From Entoloma clypeatum (lineage: Eukaryota > Basidiomycota > Agaricomycetes > Agaricales > Entolomataceae), in NCBI GenBank assembly GCA_963565915.1, contig OY751497.1, forward strand, positions 1 to 64,000: a stretch of 64,000 nt of DNA, in the 5' to 3' direction. Shown piece after piece: positions 34,016 through 45,100 of the stretch. The position numbers and the translations under genes were made by a program. How positions within the stretch are numbered: the stretch's first letter is position 1; every line of letters begins with the position of its first letter. The notes below the pieces were generated by a model that saw nothing but the letters and a program-made list of their open reading frames with translations, had not been told where the DNA came from and made no database searches.

Positions 34016-35954
34016 TTTTTTTGTTTTTGTTTTTTTTATAATTTTTATAACCTCCGTATTAAATTTTTATTTTATCTTTTTTATAAATATAATTTTATAA
34101 AATTATATATATTATTTTTAAGTAAGTATACAAAATATTTTTATTAAAATTTTAATTATTTTATTTAATTTTATATGAAGTTTTAATTAATATATAAATA
34201 TTTTTATTTTAAAATTTATTTTATTTATTTTTATAGAACCATGAAGTTTTTATTAATGGATATAATTTTACGTTCTATTATTTTGTTAGTTTACTACTAA
34301 ACGTAGTTCTACGTAAGTACTTTTACTTCTATTTCTACTTCTACTTCTATTTTGAAATAGTACTTCTTTTTTAATAGTTTTTACGTAGTACTAGTGTTTT
34401 TTTAGTAATGTTTACTACTTGTTAAGAAGTACTAATATTTTCTACATATGAATAACTTCGTATAAAAATACTTATTTATAAGTACTACAACTAACGTTAG
34501 TAGTTGTTGTAGAAATTTAAAATTTTTAATTTAATTAAATTAAATTTTTATTTTATTAATCTATATCTCTATTAATAAAGAGATAATGTCTAACAAATTA
34601 TAATTGATTAAAGGCTTTAAAACAAAAGTGAAATTTATAATAAATATACAAGTTTAACTACCTCAACCTCAATATATAAAGAATAGTAGAAGAATAGTAT
34701 TATATTTATTAAACTTATATATTTTAAATATATTCTATTCTATCTTATTATTTTCTATGAGATATGATATTTTCTATGTACTTTACTATTTTATTAATAA
34801 AAAGTATTTCTTCAACTACTTCTAGGTGTACGTAGTTCTACTTCTTTATAAAACTACTACTTTTGTTTATTTTAAGTACTACAACTAGACGAAGTACTAG
34901 TTGTAGTACTTTTATTACGTTTAACTAGAAAGTTGTACGTAGTACTACTACTGAATTTTTAGAAAATACTTCTACTTGAAATAATAGTATTAAAACAAAA
35001 TTCACCTTTAAATTTAAAATATTTTTAATGGTAATACATAATTTCGTCTTCTATACGTCTTCGTCTAACTACGTCTAAAAAAGTAAATAAATATAATTTT
35101 ATTTAAATAAAGATAAAATAAATCATATTATATTTAAATATTTTACATTTCAATATATAATAGAAAAATGAAATAAAATTTTACATTCTTTATAATTTAA
35201 ATTTTTATATGAAGTTTTGTAGTACATAGTAATAACATATTATTTATATTTATAAAATTAAAAAAGGTTTTATTTGTATATTTATTTTAAATTTATAAAT
35301 GGATTGTAGGTTTAACCTAGAAAAATTGACCTAATTTTTTAATATTACAATATTAGGCAGGATGACTTTGCATTCTGAAATTTAATATATAATTTTATAT
35401 AAAATTTATTTTATAGTTACTATGAAATAAACTTCATAATTCTACGTAGTTTCTATTTCTTGTTTCTCCTATTTTTAAATTCTAAATACTAATTAAAAAG
35501 TATAATTTTATTTTTAATAATTTTTTAGAAATAAAAATTTTAGGTTTTTATATAGTTATAATCTAAAATTTTAATTTTAAATTATATAATAATATATTAT
35601 TATTATTATAATTAGTTTTATTGCTATTATTTTTATACGAAGACGAAGTAATTTTAACTTTATCTTGTAAATAAAAATAATTTATATTTATAATATTCTG
35701 GTAATTTTATTTACATTAACTCTATTTTCTGTCTATAACTATTAATTATTATCTTTTGACTATTAAAAAAGAAGAGAAATAGATCTTCATATTTCTAGAA
35801 AAATAGAAATAAAAATAGAAATAGATATAGATATCTTAGACTTCGTAGACAACTATTTCTACATCTACATTTTTGTCTTCATCTTCTATACGTCTATGTA
35901 GACGTATAGAAGATATTTAATCAATAAAATTATTATATTTATTTTAAATTTATA
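34016..35954. other. Spacer nad6/trnD with a three-hairpin locus
   Basis: 1.9 kb of AT-rich DNA with ACGT and CTTCGTCTA repeats. At 35307-35377 three hairpins follow each other in less AT-rich DNA than their surroundings (see findings). No protein gene seen. Confidence 0.6.
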
Positions 35955-36027
35955 CGAGCCCTTCCAGATTCGAACTGGGACCACCCTAATCGACAACTAG
36001 GTACTCTACCAATTAAGCTAAGGGCCC
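35955..36027 (-). tRNA. trnD: tRNA-Asp (GUC)
   Basis: The acceptor GGGCCCT pairs with AGGGCTC. The anticodon stem CCTAG/TTAGG encloses TTGTCGA, anticodon GTC. Confidence 0.92.
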
Positions 36028-36585
36028 TTTAATTACTTATTTATTATTCTTTACTTTTATTTAGTTTATTTATTATTTATACGTAGTTTCTACTAATACT
36101 TGTACTAGGAATTGAACTCCGTCTAGTACTTCTGGTAGTACTAGTTTTCTTTTTAGTAGACGTTCTTTCTAGATCATAGAATAGAAATAGTTATTTTTGT
36201 AGTAGTAACGTACTTTTTTGTTTTTGTTTTTATTTACTTTTAAGAGATTAAAGAATTAAATTTAAACTATATTACTATTATAATAGTTAAATATCTATTT
36301 CATTATTATATTTTTATGGAGAAGTAGATATTCCTTTAAAGATGTGTAAAGTTTTTTCTTTAATTTTTAACACATACCCATTAAATTAGTTTACTTCTAC
36401 GTTATAAGTACTTCTTAAAATAAAACTACTACTACAAGTTCTACTACTGCTATTACTACAACTACGTAATACTAGAACTACGTTTTACTAGTACTAATAA
36501 AAATATTATAGTTTTATATAAAATATAATAATGAATATAAAATAGATAAGGGGATTAAACTATTATTATAAATTTATAATATTAA
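36028..36585. repeat. Spacer orf311/trnD
   Basis: ACGT and CTAGTAC repeats only. A T-arm-like word near 36105-36130 lacks the rest of a tRNA. Confidence 0.6.
36549..36552 (-). terminator. C-rich 3' element of the atp6-orf311 unit
   Basis: Minus sense GTTTAATCCCCTTATC, 34 nt beyond the orf311 stop. None was seen between atp6 and orf311, which would fit one transcript. Confidence 0.45.
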
Positions 36586-37521
36586 TTAAAATATAATATT
36601 AAATAAACACAATTTACTCATAATTAAAGATATAAGTAAACATAAGCATGACAATATAAAAATAAATTGCGTAGATTTACTCCATATTCTTATATATCTT
36701 AATATTAAATATCTTAATAACTTAATAAATTTATTTTTAGAATTTGGATCTAAATATTTGTTAATATTTAATTTTGACAGTAATCTTGCTAGATAGGTAT
36801 TTAATATTATAAAAGTAAAAAAGAAAGAAAAATTATTATATTTATTTAAATCTTCTAACATTTGAATTTGATATTCATCTAAATTTTGTTGTTTATTAGA
36901 ATTATTATTAATATTATTAGAAAGAGAATTATTGTACGTAGTATTTTCTGATTCTTTATTTAATAATATTTTTTCATGAATATTTATTGTTAGAGCTGAC
37001 CATGCTTGACTTAAAGTAGATGCTGCTACACCAGTTAAGAGTTTTCTTGGTAAAGTATTAACCTTTTTAGCAGCTTCCATTCCTAATCTAAATCCACCTA
37101 AAATGATACCTTGATCTAGAACATTTCTAAATTGTTGATCTGTTACTGAAATTTTAACTATTGGATTATCTAATGTAAGATTATTGTCTTTATTTAATAT
37201 AAATGCCGTATTAATTTTATTAGAAGAAGTAGAAGTGACAAGTGAAGAACTATTATTAGATTCAATATTAATCATCTCTAATGTATTAGTATAATAGTTA
37301 TCTACCATATAAGTAACTAAATCAAATAGATTTATATCTATATTATATACTGCTGCTATAGTACTTAATATAAAATAAATAGTAAATATTAATTTTATAT
37401 TAAGTATTCTGGAATAACTATAAATTTTATTTACAAAATTTTTATTAAAATATTTATTTAATAAAATTCCTATAATAAAACCTATTAAAGAAAAAGAAAC
37501 CATATAAAAAATTTTTTTCAT
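36586..37521 (-). CDS. orf311, hypothetical four-helix membrane protein
   Basis: Function unknown. 311 residues. Hydrophobic helices at about 5-24 and 43-62, a soluble middle (about 70-230), and two C-terminal helices at about 234-252 and 285-310. The best conserved-looking part is a Gly/Ala-rich segment around 136-177 (ILGGFRLGMEAAKKV, then LLTGVAASTLSQAWSAL), followed by an Asn-rich linker. The ATG follows an A-rich leader like those of core genes, and a C-rich 3' element follows the stop, so it probably is expressed downstream of atp6. It may derive from a mitochondrial plasmid; that is inference only. Confidence 0.7.
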   Translation of the reverse strand: MKKIFYMVSFSLIGFIIGILLNKYFNKNFVNKIYSYSRILNIKLIFTIYFILSTIAAVYNIDINLFDLVTYMVDNYYTNTLEMINIESNNSSSLVTSTSSNKINTAFILNKDNNLTLDNPIVKISVTDQQFRNVLDQGIILGGFRLGMEAAKKVNTLPRKLLTGVAASTLSQAWSALTINIHEKILLNKESENTTYNNSLSNNINNNSNKQQNLDEYQIQMLEDLNKYNNFSFFFTFIILNTYLARLLSKLNINKYLDPNSKNKFIKLLRYLILRYIRIWSKSTQFIFILSCLCLLISLIMSKLCLFNIIF

Positions 37522-38021
37522 TTTTAATTTTTAGTTTTTTTATTTTTTTGTTTTTATTTACTATAATTTTTATTTTAATTAAATTATTTTAACCTTATTT
37601 ATTGATTTATATATTATTATATAATTATATATTTCTTTAATAAAAAATTTTTAATTTTTATATAACATTTAAATTAATTTCTTACAGAATATAATACAGT
37701 AAATGTATTTATAATTCCAAGTTTATTAAAAAAATGATATGAAGAAAACTACTTATACTACGTAGTAGCGCGTGAACTTAAAATAAACTTATAATTGATG
37801 ATAAAAATGCGTTAAATTTTTTAAGAATAATTATCTAAATTTAATTTACTAGTACTACTTGTATTTGAAGTAGTAGAACTTGTACAACAATATCAAATAA
37901 GTAGACTTCTATTTTTATCCATTCAAAAAATTTCTTACAACAATTAAAATAATAAAATTTATTTTTATTTTATACTACGTACTAGTTTTTTCTTTCTTAT
38001 TAATAATTAATTATTTAATAT
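37522..38021. other. Spacer orf311/atp6
   Basis: AT-rich with a few ACGT and GTAGTACTT repeats (37740-37910). No gene and no C-rich 3' element seen. Confidence 0.6.
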
Positions 38022-38786
38022 TTAATGTAATTCAATAGCATCTCTTAAATAAGAACATACTAATAATGTAAATACAAAAGCTTGAATTAATGAAACTGCC
38101 AATTCTAGACCTATTAAAGCTAAAAAGATTGAAAAAGGTATTAAAGTTAATACAGCTACAAATAGGCTACCTGAAAATAATTTATATAGATAAGTTGATA
38201 ATATTTTTAATAAAGTATGACCAGCTACTATATTAGCAAATAATCGAACACCTAATGAAACTGCTCTAGCTAAGTATGAAACTAATTCAATTAATACTAA
38301 TAATGGAACTAAAGCTAAAGGAGTTCCAGCAGGAATGAAGAAAGAGAAGAATTTAATTCCATGTATTGATAAAGATAAAATAGTTACACCAATAAAAATT
38401 GTAAAACTTAAACCTAGTGAAACTACTCCACTAGCTGTAACAGCAAAAGAATAAGGTACATTAGAAATTAAATTACCAAATAATATGAAAAAAAATAATG
38501 AATAAATAAAAGGTAAATATACTTCACTATGTACACCTATTTGTTCTCTAACCATTGAACTTATACTTGCAAAAGAAGATTCTAATGATATAGACCATTT
38601 ATTAGGTATTAATTTGGAATCATTATTTCCATATACATGAAAACCTAATACAATTAATAAGATAAAACATGAATATAAAGCTAAATTTGTTAAAGTTAGG
38701 TTTAAATAACCTAATATTGGAGCATTCACTCCTATTAAACTATTTACTTCAAATTGATTTAATGGTGATAAAATTAAATATGACAT
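38022..38786 (-). CDS. atp6: ATP synthase F0 subunit a
   Basis: 254 residues. Stator channel subunit of ATP synthase. The essential Arg181 is in SLGVRLFANIVAGH, which faces the c-ring Glu57 of Atp9. The N terminus (MSYLILSPLNQFEV) resembles the processed leader of fungal Atp6. Followed on the same strand by orf311. Confidence 0.97.
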   Translation of the reverse strand: MSYLILSPLNQFEVNSLIGVNAPILGYLNLTLTNLALYSCFILLIVLGFHVYGNNDSKLIPNKWSISLESSFASISSMVREQIGVHSEVYLPFIYSLFFFILFGNLISNVPYSFAVTASGVVSLGLSFTIFIGVTILSLSIHGIKFFSFFIPAGTPLALVPLLVLIELVSYLARAVSLGVRLFANIVAGHTLLKILSTYLYKLFSGSLFVAVLTLIPFSIFLALIGLELAVSLIQAFVFTLLVCSYLRDAIELH

Positions 38787-39097
38787 ACTAAAAAATTAAA
38801 GTTTAAGGCTATTTATTTAAATAAGTTTATATTTAATATATTTTCCTATTTTTAAAATATATTTAATTTATATTTTTATTATAGTAAATAATATTAAATT
38901 TTAACTATCCTAATATATATTACCTCTCTATAATTATTTTATAAGATTATAAAATTATAAAATAATATTTTATTAATAAATAAATTTAAAAAACCTCTTA
39001 TCTATAAAGATATTTGGATAAAAAGTACGTAAATACTTACTAGTAAATAAAAATATTAATATATTACAGATAAAGATAAAATAGGAATAATATAATT
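38787..39097. other. Spacer atp6/trnG
   Basis: Plain AT-rich DNA; nothing seen. Confidence 0.6.
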
Positions 39098-39168
39098 TAC
39101 GAGTAATCAGGCTTGAACTGATGATTTCTACTTGGAAGGTAGAAGTTATACCACTTAACTATACTCGT
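39098..39168 (-). tRNA. trnG: tRNA-Gly (UCC)
   Basis: The acceptor ACGAGTA/TACTCGT is perfect. The anticodon stem TCTAC/GTAGA encloses CTTCCAA, anticodon TCC. Confidence 0.93.
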
Positions 39169-39778
39169 TTTATTCTTTTTATAGAATAAAAAACAAAAAT
39201 TTTAAGAACACTATATTTGAAACAAGATTTTGAACAAAAGAGACTTGAACTCTAAAGAATATAATAATAACAAATTATAAATTATAAATTATAAATTATT
39301 ATCCCTTCAGTTTTTACTTTAACTGTTTTATTCCCTAATCTTTTTTCTTATACATACATAAATATTAAAAAACAAACTACGTACTACTACTAGGTTGTAG
39401 AAATACAAGTAATACTACTACATCTATAGAAGTATTACTTCTATAGATGTTCTACAACTTAGAACCAGAAGTTAAAGAAGTAGATTTTCTACTTACTTGA
39501 ACAAGAAGTACTACGAAGTATTATTTAGTCTTCATAAAAATGTATTTTAACTACTTAAATTAATAATTGAAATTTAAATAATTTTAAGTAATAATTGTAT
39601 ATACTATTATTTAGTTTAAGTAGAGTAAGTGTACTTTGTACATTATGTTCTTAAAAACTACGTACAAAAACTACGTACTACGTCAAAATTCACTATGAAG
39701 TTACATACTTCATATAAAAATAAAAACTTCATATAAAAATAAAATTATTAACAACCAATAACATCTAGTTTTTTTGTA
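39169..39778. other. Spacer trnG/rnl with tRNA-like remnant
   Basis: 39230-39345 contains a good minus-sense T arm (TAGAGTTCAAGTCTCTTTT) and an AAATTATA tandem run. The rest has palindromes (perfect 14-bp stem at 39421-39449) and ACGT repeats. Confidence 0.5.
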
Positions 39779-40328
39779 AATTAGTACCGCTAAACTAATA
39801 TTTTACAATATGTACATTTGCGGCCTATCTAGAAATGTTCTATTTCTTAATTAATGATATTATTTTTTCTTCTACTTAATTAACTTCGTATAAAAATATA
39901 ATTAAGATAAATAATCATTATTAGTATCTAGAGGTTAGATTCTTGCTTTATAGACATTCAGCATTTATCTATTATGTTTGTGGCTACCCAACTATGCGTT
40001 CCTATTTTGTGCCTTTTTATTTATATAATATAAATTAAAAACTTTTTTGCAAAAGTTAAAAAGGACTTTCCCCATTTTTCTTTACTTTTGCCTTCAAGAT
40101 ACTTTGAGTCCCTAACAAAATAATACAAACAATTGGTACACTAGAGAAACACAGCCTATTGATCCTTTCGTACTAGAAGGTCTGCCCCTTTTTACTAATT
40201 TTCCCTCCAGAAGATAGGGACCATACTGACTCACGTCGTATTAAACCCAACTCACGTACCCTTTTAATCGGCGAACAGCCGAACCCTTCCAAGCTTCTTC
40301 CCCCGGAGGATAGGATGAGTCGACATCG

Positions 40329-41546
40329 CATTTTTATTACTTTATATTACTTTATAATTTATTTATAGAGTAATAAGTAATATTCTTAACCTTTCAGTTA
40401 AGTTTAGACTATATCTTCAACCAGTATAAAGAATACAATTTATTTAGCCCTGGTTGTTGGCGTGTAGTCGTTGAAGGGTTATAAATTCTACAGTCGCTAT
40501 CACCTAAATATTATAACTTCCCTGCTGATTGCCCAATCTTTCAAATTTTCACTTATAAATAAGTATTGAAAGCTCTAAGGGTGTTCCAGCATATAGCCAA
40601 ATTCTAAATTAATATTGCTATTAAGATTCCCCAATGTCATAATAGGAACATAATATTCTATTCTACAAATATGTCAATAGGATCACTGTTATCATCTACA
40701 ATATTTGAAGTTTCTTGTATAATTACTTTATTTTCATTTATTTTATATAACATTGTTTCATGCATATGAGGAATTAAAGAAGGTTTGAATTCTTCGAAAC
40801 TTTGTTTAGTTAGATATATTCTTTCATAAACAGAATCATTATTACTATTCTTTTTATTATGAATACTACTGTTTAGATTAAACCTATCTTTAAGAACATT
40901 TATAAGAATTTCAATTTCTTCATGTTTGTAACTGTCCGTACATAAAGTTACCCCACCATTTTTCACTCGTTGACCATCATCCATAATCCAAAAAGCTAAA
41001 CTTCTATCTGTTAAATGATCTCCAATGTTAAATGGTATTATTTTCTTACCTTCCTCATTTAAAAACAAATCTGCTAGAGGTTTTAATTCTTCCAGTGATT
41101 GACTCCTAAAATATAATGACTTATTTATATTATTAAATCTATTATCTTCCCTTGTATATTCTTTGATTCCATCAACCATTAAAGGTAAACCACCTTCTTT
41201 AGTTAAATTGTACAAATAATTTAAATATTCTGATTTTTTATTTGACTGCTCAAAAGAAATAAAAGCTTTATTTAAACCAGTTCTTCCAATATGAGCTTCT
41301 CCTAATAATACTCCAATTAACATATCTTTCAGTGTTTTATTCATAATTCAGTTTATATTATATATTTGGTTCTAACTAATATTAAAATTAGAAAAAAAAG
41401 AACTATCTCTGCCTGATTTAATAATTTAAATCACAGCTTTCTATACACTATTATTTAACATTATATTTTATAGATATTAATGAGATATTGAGGGTATTTA
41501 ATTATTTTAATTAAAATATTATATTATGTTTATTTGATTTAATTTA
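40329..41546 (-). mobile_element. Group I intron in rnl (site 2500)
   Basis: The exon ends GTTTGGCACCT and CGATGTCGACTCATCC are contiguous in E. coli 23S rRNA, so the intron sits after the base equivalent to U2500. It follows a U and ends in G, as group I introns do. The 3' part shows core motifs: AATCAGCAGG (P4 side), AACGACTACACGCC (P7/P3) and GATATAGTC (P7'). The 5' part carries the endonuclease ORF. I could not draw a convincing P1 with the CACCT exon end. Its leader segment (about 41345-41490) resembles the atp8 leader. Confidence 0.88.
40658..41344 (-). CDS. LAGLIDADG homing endonuclease
   Basis: 228 residues. Two-motif enzyme of the LAGLIDADG_2 type (I-SceI-like family). Motif 1 is LIGVLLGEAHI (about 9-19), with Glu16 where Asp is usual. 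Motif 2 is LAFWIMDDGQ (about 116-125), with Asp present. It likely cuts intronless rnl to spread the intron. The frame is intact, so the intron may still be mobile. ATG 41344 follows a leader with a GTTC/GAAC stem. It lies inside the intron, 5' of the P4 core strand. Confidence 0.9.
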   Translation of the reverse strand: MNKTLKDMLIGVLLGEAHIGRTGLNKAFISFEQSNKKSEYLNYLYNLTKEGGLPLMVDGIKEYTREDNRFNNINKSLYFRSQSLEELKPLADLFLNEEGKKIIPFNIGDHLTDRSLAFWIMDDGQRVKNGGVTLCTDSYKHEEIEILINVLKDRFNLNSSIHNKKNSNNDSVYERIYLTKQSFEEFKPSLIPHMHETMLYKINENKVIIQETSNIVDDNSDPIDIFVE

Positions 41547-44500
41547 AGGTGCCAAACAGCCGAGACAATGTGTACTCTCGTCGGCTATCAGCCTGTTATC
41601 CCTAGCGTAACTTTTATTAATTGATCCCCGTCTATCCCATTTTATAGCGAGGGGTCACTATGCCCTACTTACGTATCTGTTTGACTTTTAGGTCTATCAG
41701 TTAAGCATGCTTATCGCCATTGAGCCCTGCGCAACCCTTCACGGTTGATTGATCTCCATTCAATTTCTAGCTATACCTTTTTAAATAAAATATATGTATT
41801 TTTGTTTTTTGCCAAACTCTTGACCCTAACCAATTTAAAGTAAGTATTTATTAAATATTTAATTTAAAGAGAGGGATCACTAATTTATTTTTTAAATATT
41901 TTAGCTTGAAGAGAAAGTTTTTATTTTATTAGTAAATTAATATATTATTTAAATATTAATTTAAAATTTTCCTCTTTATTAAAAATTTTAATATTTTAAG
42001 AAAGAGAATAAATTATTTGTATTAAATATAAAAAACTACGTATAAACAAAATATTATATAGTACAATATTAAATTTATAAATATTTTATATTTTAGGTAA
42101 ATATATATATATACCCTAAAAAAATTAACAATTTGGATGTACTTTGCTACTCTATTAAAGACGACCGCCCCAGTCAAACTGCCAATTAGTCAACTCTCCC
42201 TTTATTTTTTAATCTTTAAGGTAAACATAAACCCAATCTTAATTATAAGGTTTCCAATATTTGTCTATCGACATCTCTATTTTCTATGGCGTTAAGATTG
42301 TTCTAGATTTATATGATAACTAACTACAGTAAAGCTGCATAGGGTCTTCCCGTCCCCCTGGAGGCAACGCGCATCTGCACGCGTAATTCAATTTCACTGA
42401 GCAAGTTGTAGAGACAGTGAGGCCATCGTTACATTATTGATACTGGACCACATTTAATGGCCAACTTATTTTGCTACCTTAGGATCCTCATAGTTAAGAC
42501 CGCTATTAACCAATCTTTTGATAATCTACAGTTTCCCATAATTTATCTTATGTTTATGGCATTGGGCAAATTTCACACAGTATACTATCATATTAATGAT
42601 TGCACTGTGTTGTGTTTTTAGTAAACAGTCGGGGCCTCCGATTCTGTGCCACCGCCTTATGAAGATTAAAATTATTCATTTGATTTTTCAATGTGCGGTT
42701 CCTCTTTTCGTCAAACTTATGAGGTGATCTTGCCGAGTTCCTTAACAACTTTTAGCTCTACGCCTTAGTATACTCTACCTACGAACCTGTGTCGGTTTAG
42801 GGTACGGTAGTTTAAATTTTATATTTTTAGAATTTGAGAGATAAATAAATTTTTACGTAGTTACGTACTAAGTTTCTTTACAAAAACTACAACTACTTTC
42901 TACTTAAAATTATTATTCTTTATAAACTAGACCATTATTTAAATTTACATTTCTAATTTATCCTTAAGTAAATTTTATTTTTCTTAAAGAGATTTAACCA
43001 TTTATTTTTCCCTATATATAATTTATAATTTTATAATTTAAAGTTAAACTTACATTTAATATTTCTATTAATTTTAGCAAAAACTGTTAAAAAAATAAAT
43101 GTAATTTAAACAAGACTATAATATTTAAATAATTAATATTCATCTATTTTTGATAATTTAAATAAAATTAAAAATAAACGTATAAATTAAATTTAAAGAG
43201 ATATACTTAATATAGGGAGAGTTATTATACTCCAATTATAATTTTCTACCTATTTAATTACTTAATATAGGAAGAGTATACATTTAAATATAATCTTTAA
43301 GTATATTTTTAAAGTTTTAAATTAAATTTTATAATGGTCATTATTCCACAAAATTATAAATATAAAATTTAGTAATTAAATACAAGTAAATTAAACATAA
43401 ATAATTATTTTTTTTATTTATAAATGTTTAATTAATATTTAAATTACTAAAATATTCATTTCCTGGTCCTTATATAATTAATAAAGGACTTTCTATTTTA
43501 TACTCATCAGCCAAAACTTTGGTTTTGGTCCTTAGAGGCCGCATTCACACAAAACGGATTAACCTTTCCTATTTGCAACCCTTTCGTATTCGGCGAGAAG
43601 TATTATAACTTCTTTTTACGTTACTCATGTCAGCATTCTCTCTTCAGTAACCTAAAAAATAATGAAACACTATTTTATTATTAGTTTGACTGAATGTTCT
43701 ACTACCTAGATTTAAAATAAATTAAAATTTTTATTCTAAATCAACACGATATCGGTTGATTGTTTAAGACCCGTTAAATTTTCGGCGCTACTATCTAAAC
43801 TGCTGATGCGTTGTTACATACGATCATTATAAGTAGCGACTACCAGGCTCACTTCACAGCTGTATACGATATTGCTACGTCCTTAATTTCACTTAACAAT
43901 CATTTGGGACCTTGATCAGTGTTCTCGGCTGTTTCCGTCTTGACTGCCCAACTTAGCATGAGCAGTCTGAATATCTACCATCAATTTATGTAATTCCGAG
44001 ATTCGCTTCCAAAGGTAAGATTTTCGAGGTCCCCGCAACCTAAACGCATAAAAGGCAGTTGTAATTAATTTAATAAAATTAAATTACCTTTTTTTTTTTT
44101 TTTTAAGGTACTATTACAATTCTCTTAATTGTTGGGAATTGCCTTGCTGTACCTCCATAAATTTTGTATAGACGTCATACTTAAATATGTTTCGGTAGAA
44201 AACCAGCTAGCACCAGGTCAGATTGGCATTTCACCGCTTACCTAAACTCATCGGAGAATTATGCAACATTCACCCGTTCGATCCATTATAATCTGGTCTA
44301 GGTAAGATCACCTGGCTTCGGGTCTAATAGAAGTAACTTATCCATCACTATTTAAATAGTCCAGTCGCTTTCGCTAGGGCTTTTAACCTTGCTACTCCTA
44401 TTAACTTGCTGACCCATTATGCAAAAGGTACGCCGTCATTCATTTATCTTATATGTTTTAAAGTAGAATTTCGACTGCTTATAGAGTTACTAATTCAAGA

Positions 44501-45100
44501 TCTATTTCACCAATTCATTAATAAATTTATTATTATTTCTAATTATAATTTTTATTAATTCCTTTTTTAGTATACCACTCGCTTTTCAAACTTTTCCTTT
44601 ACAGTACTTTTTCACTATCGCTAAATTTATTATACTTAGCCTTAGAGGATGGTTCCCCTATATTCTGACAAGTTTTCTCTCATCATACTTTTATTAATTA
44701 ATTAATAAATCTACAGGACTTATAGTATTTGACCTTTTTTAGAACATTTCTATAAAAACTTCATATGAAATTTTTACTTCATACTTCATATAGAAATGTT
44801 AACTAATACACCTTCAAATTAATTTATTACTTTTTTTTATAATAAATTTTCAATAAAGATGTTTAAGTTATTCAATTTATTTCATTAATTTAGGCTAGTC
44901 TGATTTCACTCACCATTACTTTCAGAGTCTCGGTTGATTTCCTTTCCTTTCCCTAATAAAATGTTTTACTTCAGGAAGTATTTTATTAACAAGGTTTACC
45001 TTAGGATCGCTTATTTTTCATATCTGGAAATAAATTAATTATTTCTTGAAGCTTTTGGTTAGTACCTCCTTTTTAATAAATTTGCCTTAGTTTTCCTTAA

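Larger units (their letters stand above)
39779..45100 (-). rRNA. rnl: Large subunit ribosomal RNA, one intron
   Basis: Minus strand. Near the 5' end, GGAAAGGAAATCAACCGAGA matches the start of 23S domain I. Domain IV and V hallmarks include GTCAAATGG-type sequence, CTACCGTACCC and AACCGACACAGG, the AACAGGCTGATAG and GTTTGGCACCT segments, and ACGTGAGTTGGGTTTA of the peptidyl-transferase region. It ends near CGGTACTAA. Exons total about 4.1 kb, swollen by AT-rich inserts (42830-43490, 41800-42120). One group I intron at 40329-41546. The 5' end is uncertain by about 50 nt. Confidence 0.93.

Noticed and set aside
36100..36135. T-arm-like word (GGAGTTCAATTCC in minus sense)
   Set aside because: No acceptor, D arm or anticodon arm around it; composed partly of dispersed repeats.
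42830..43490. Possible second intron in rnl
   Set aside because: No group I or II core motifs or ORF; conserved rRNA on both sides fits a variable-region expansion.
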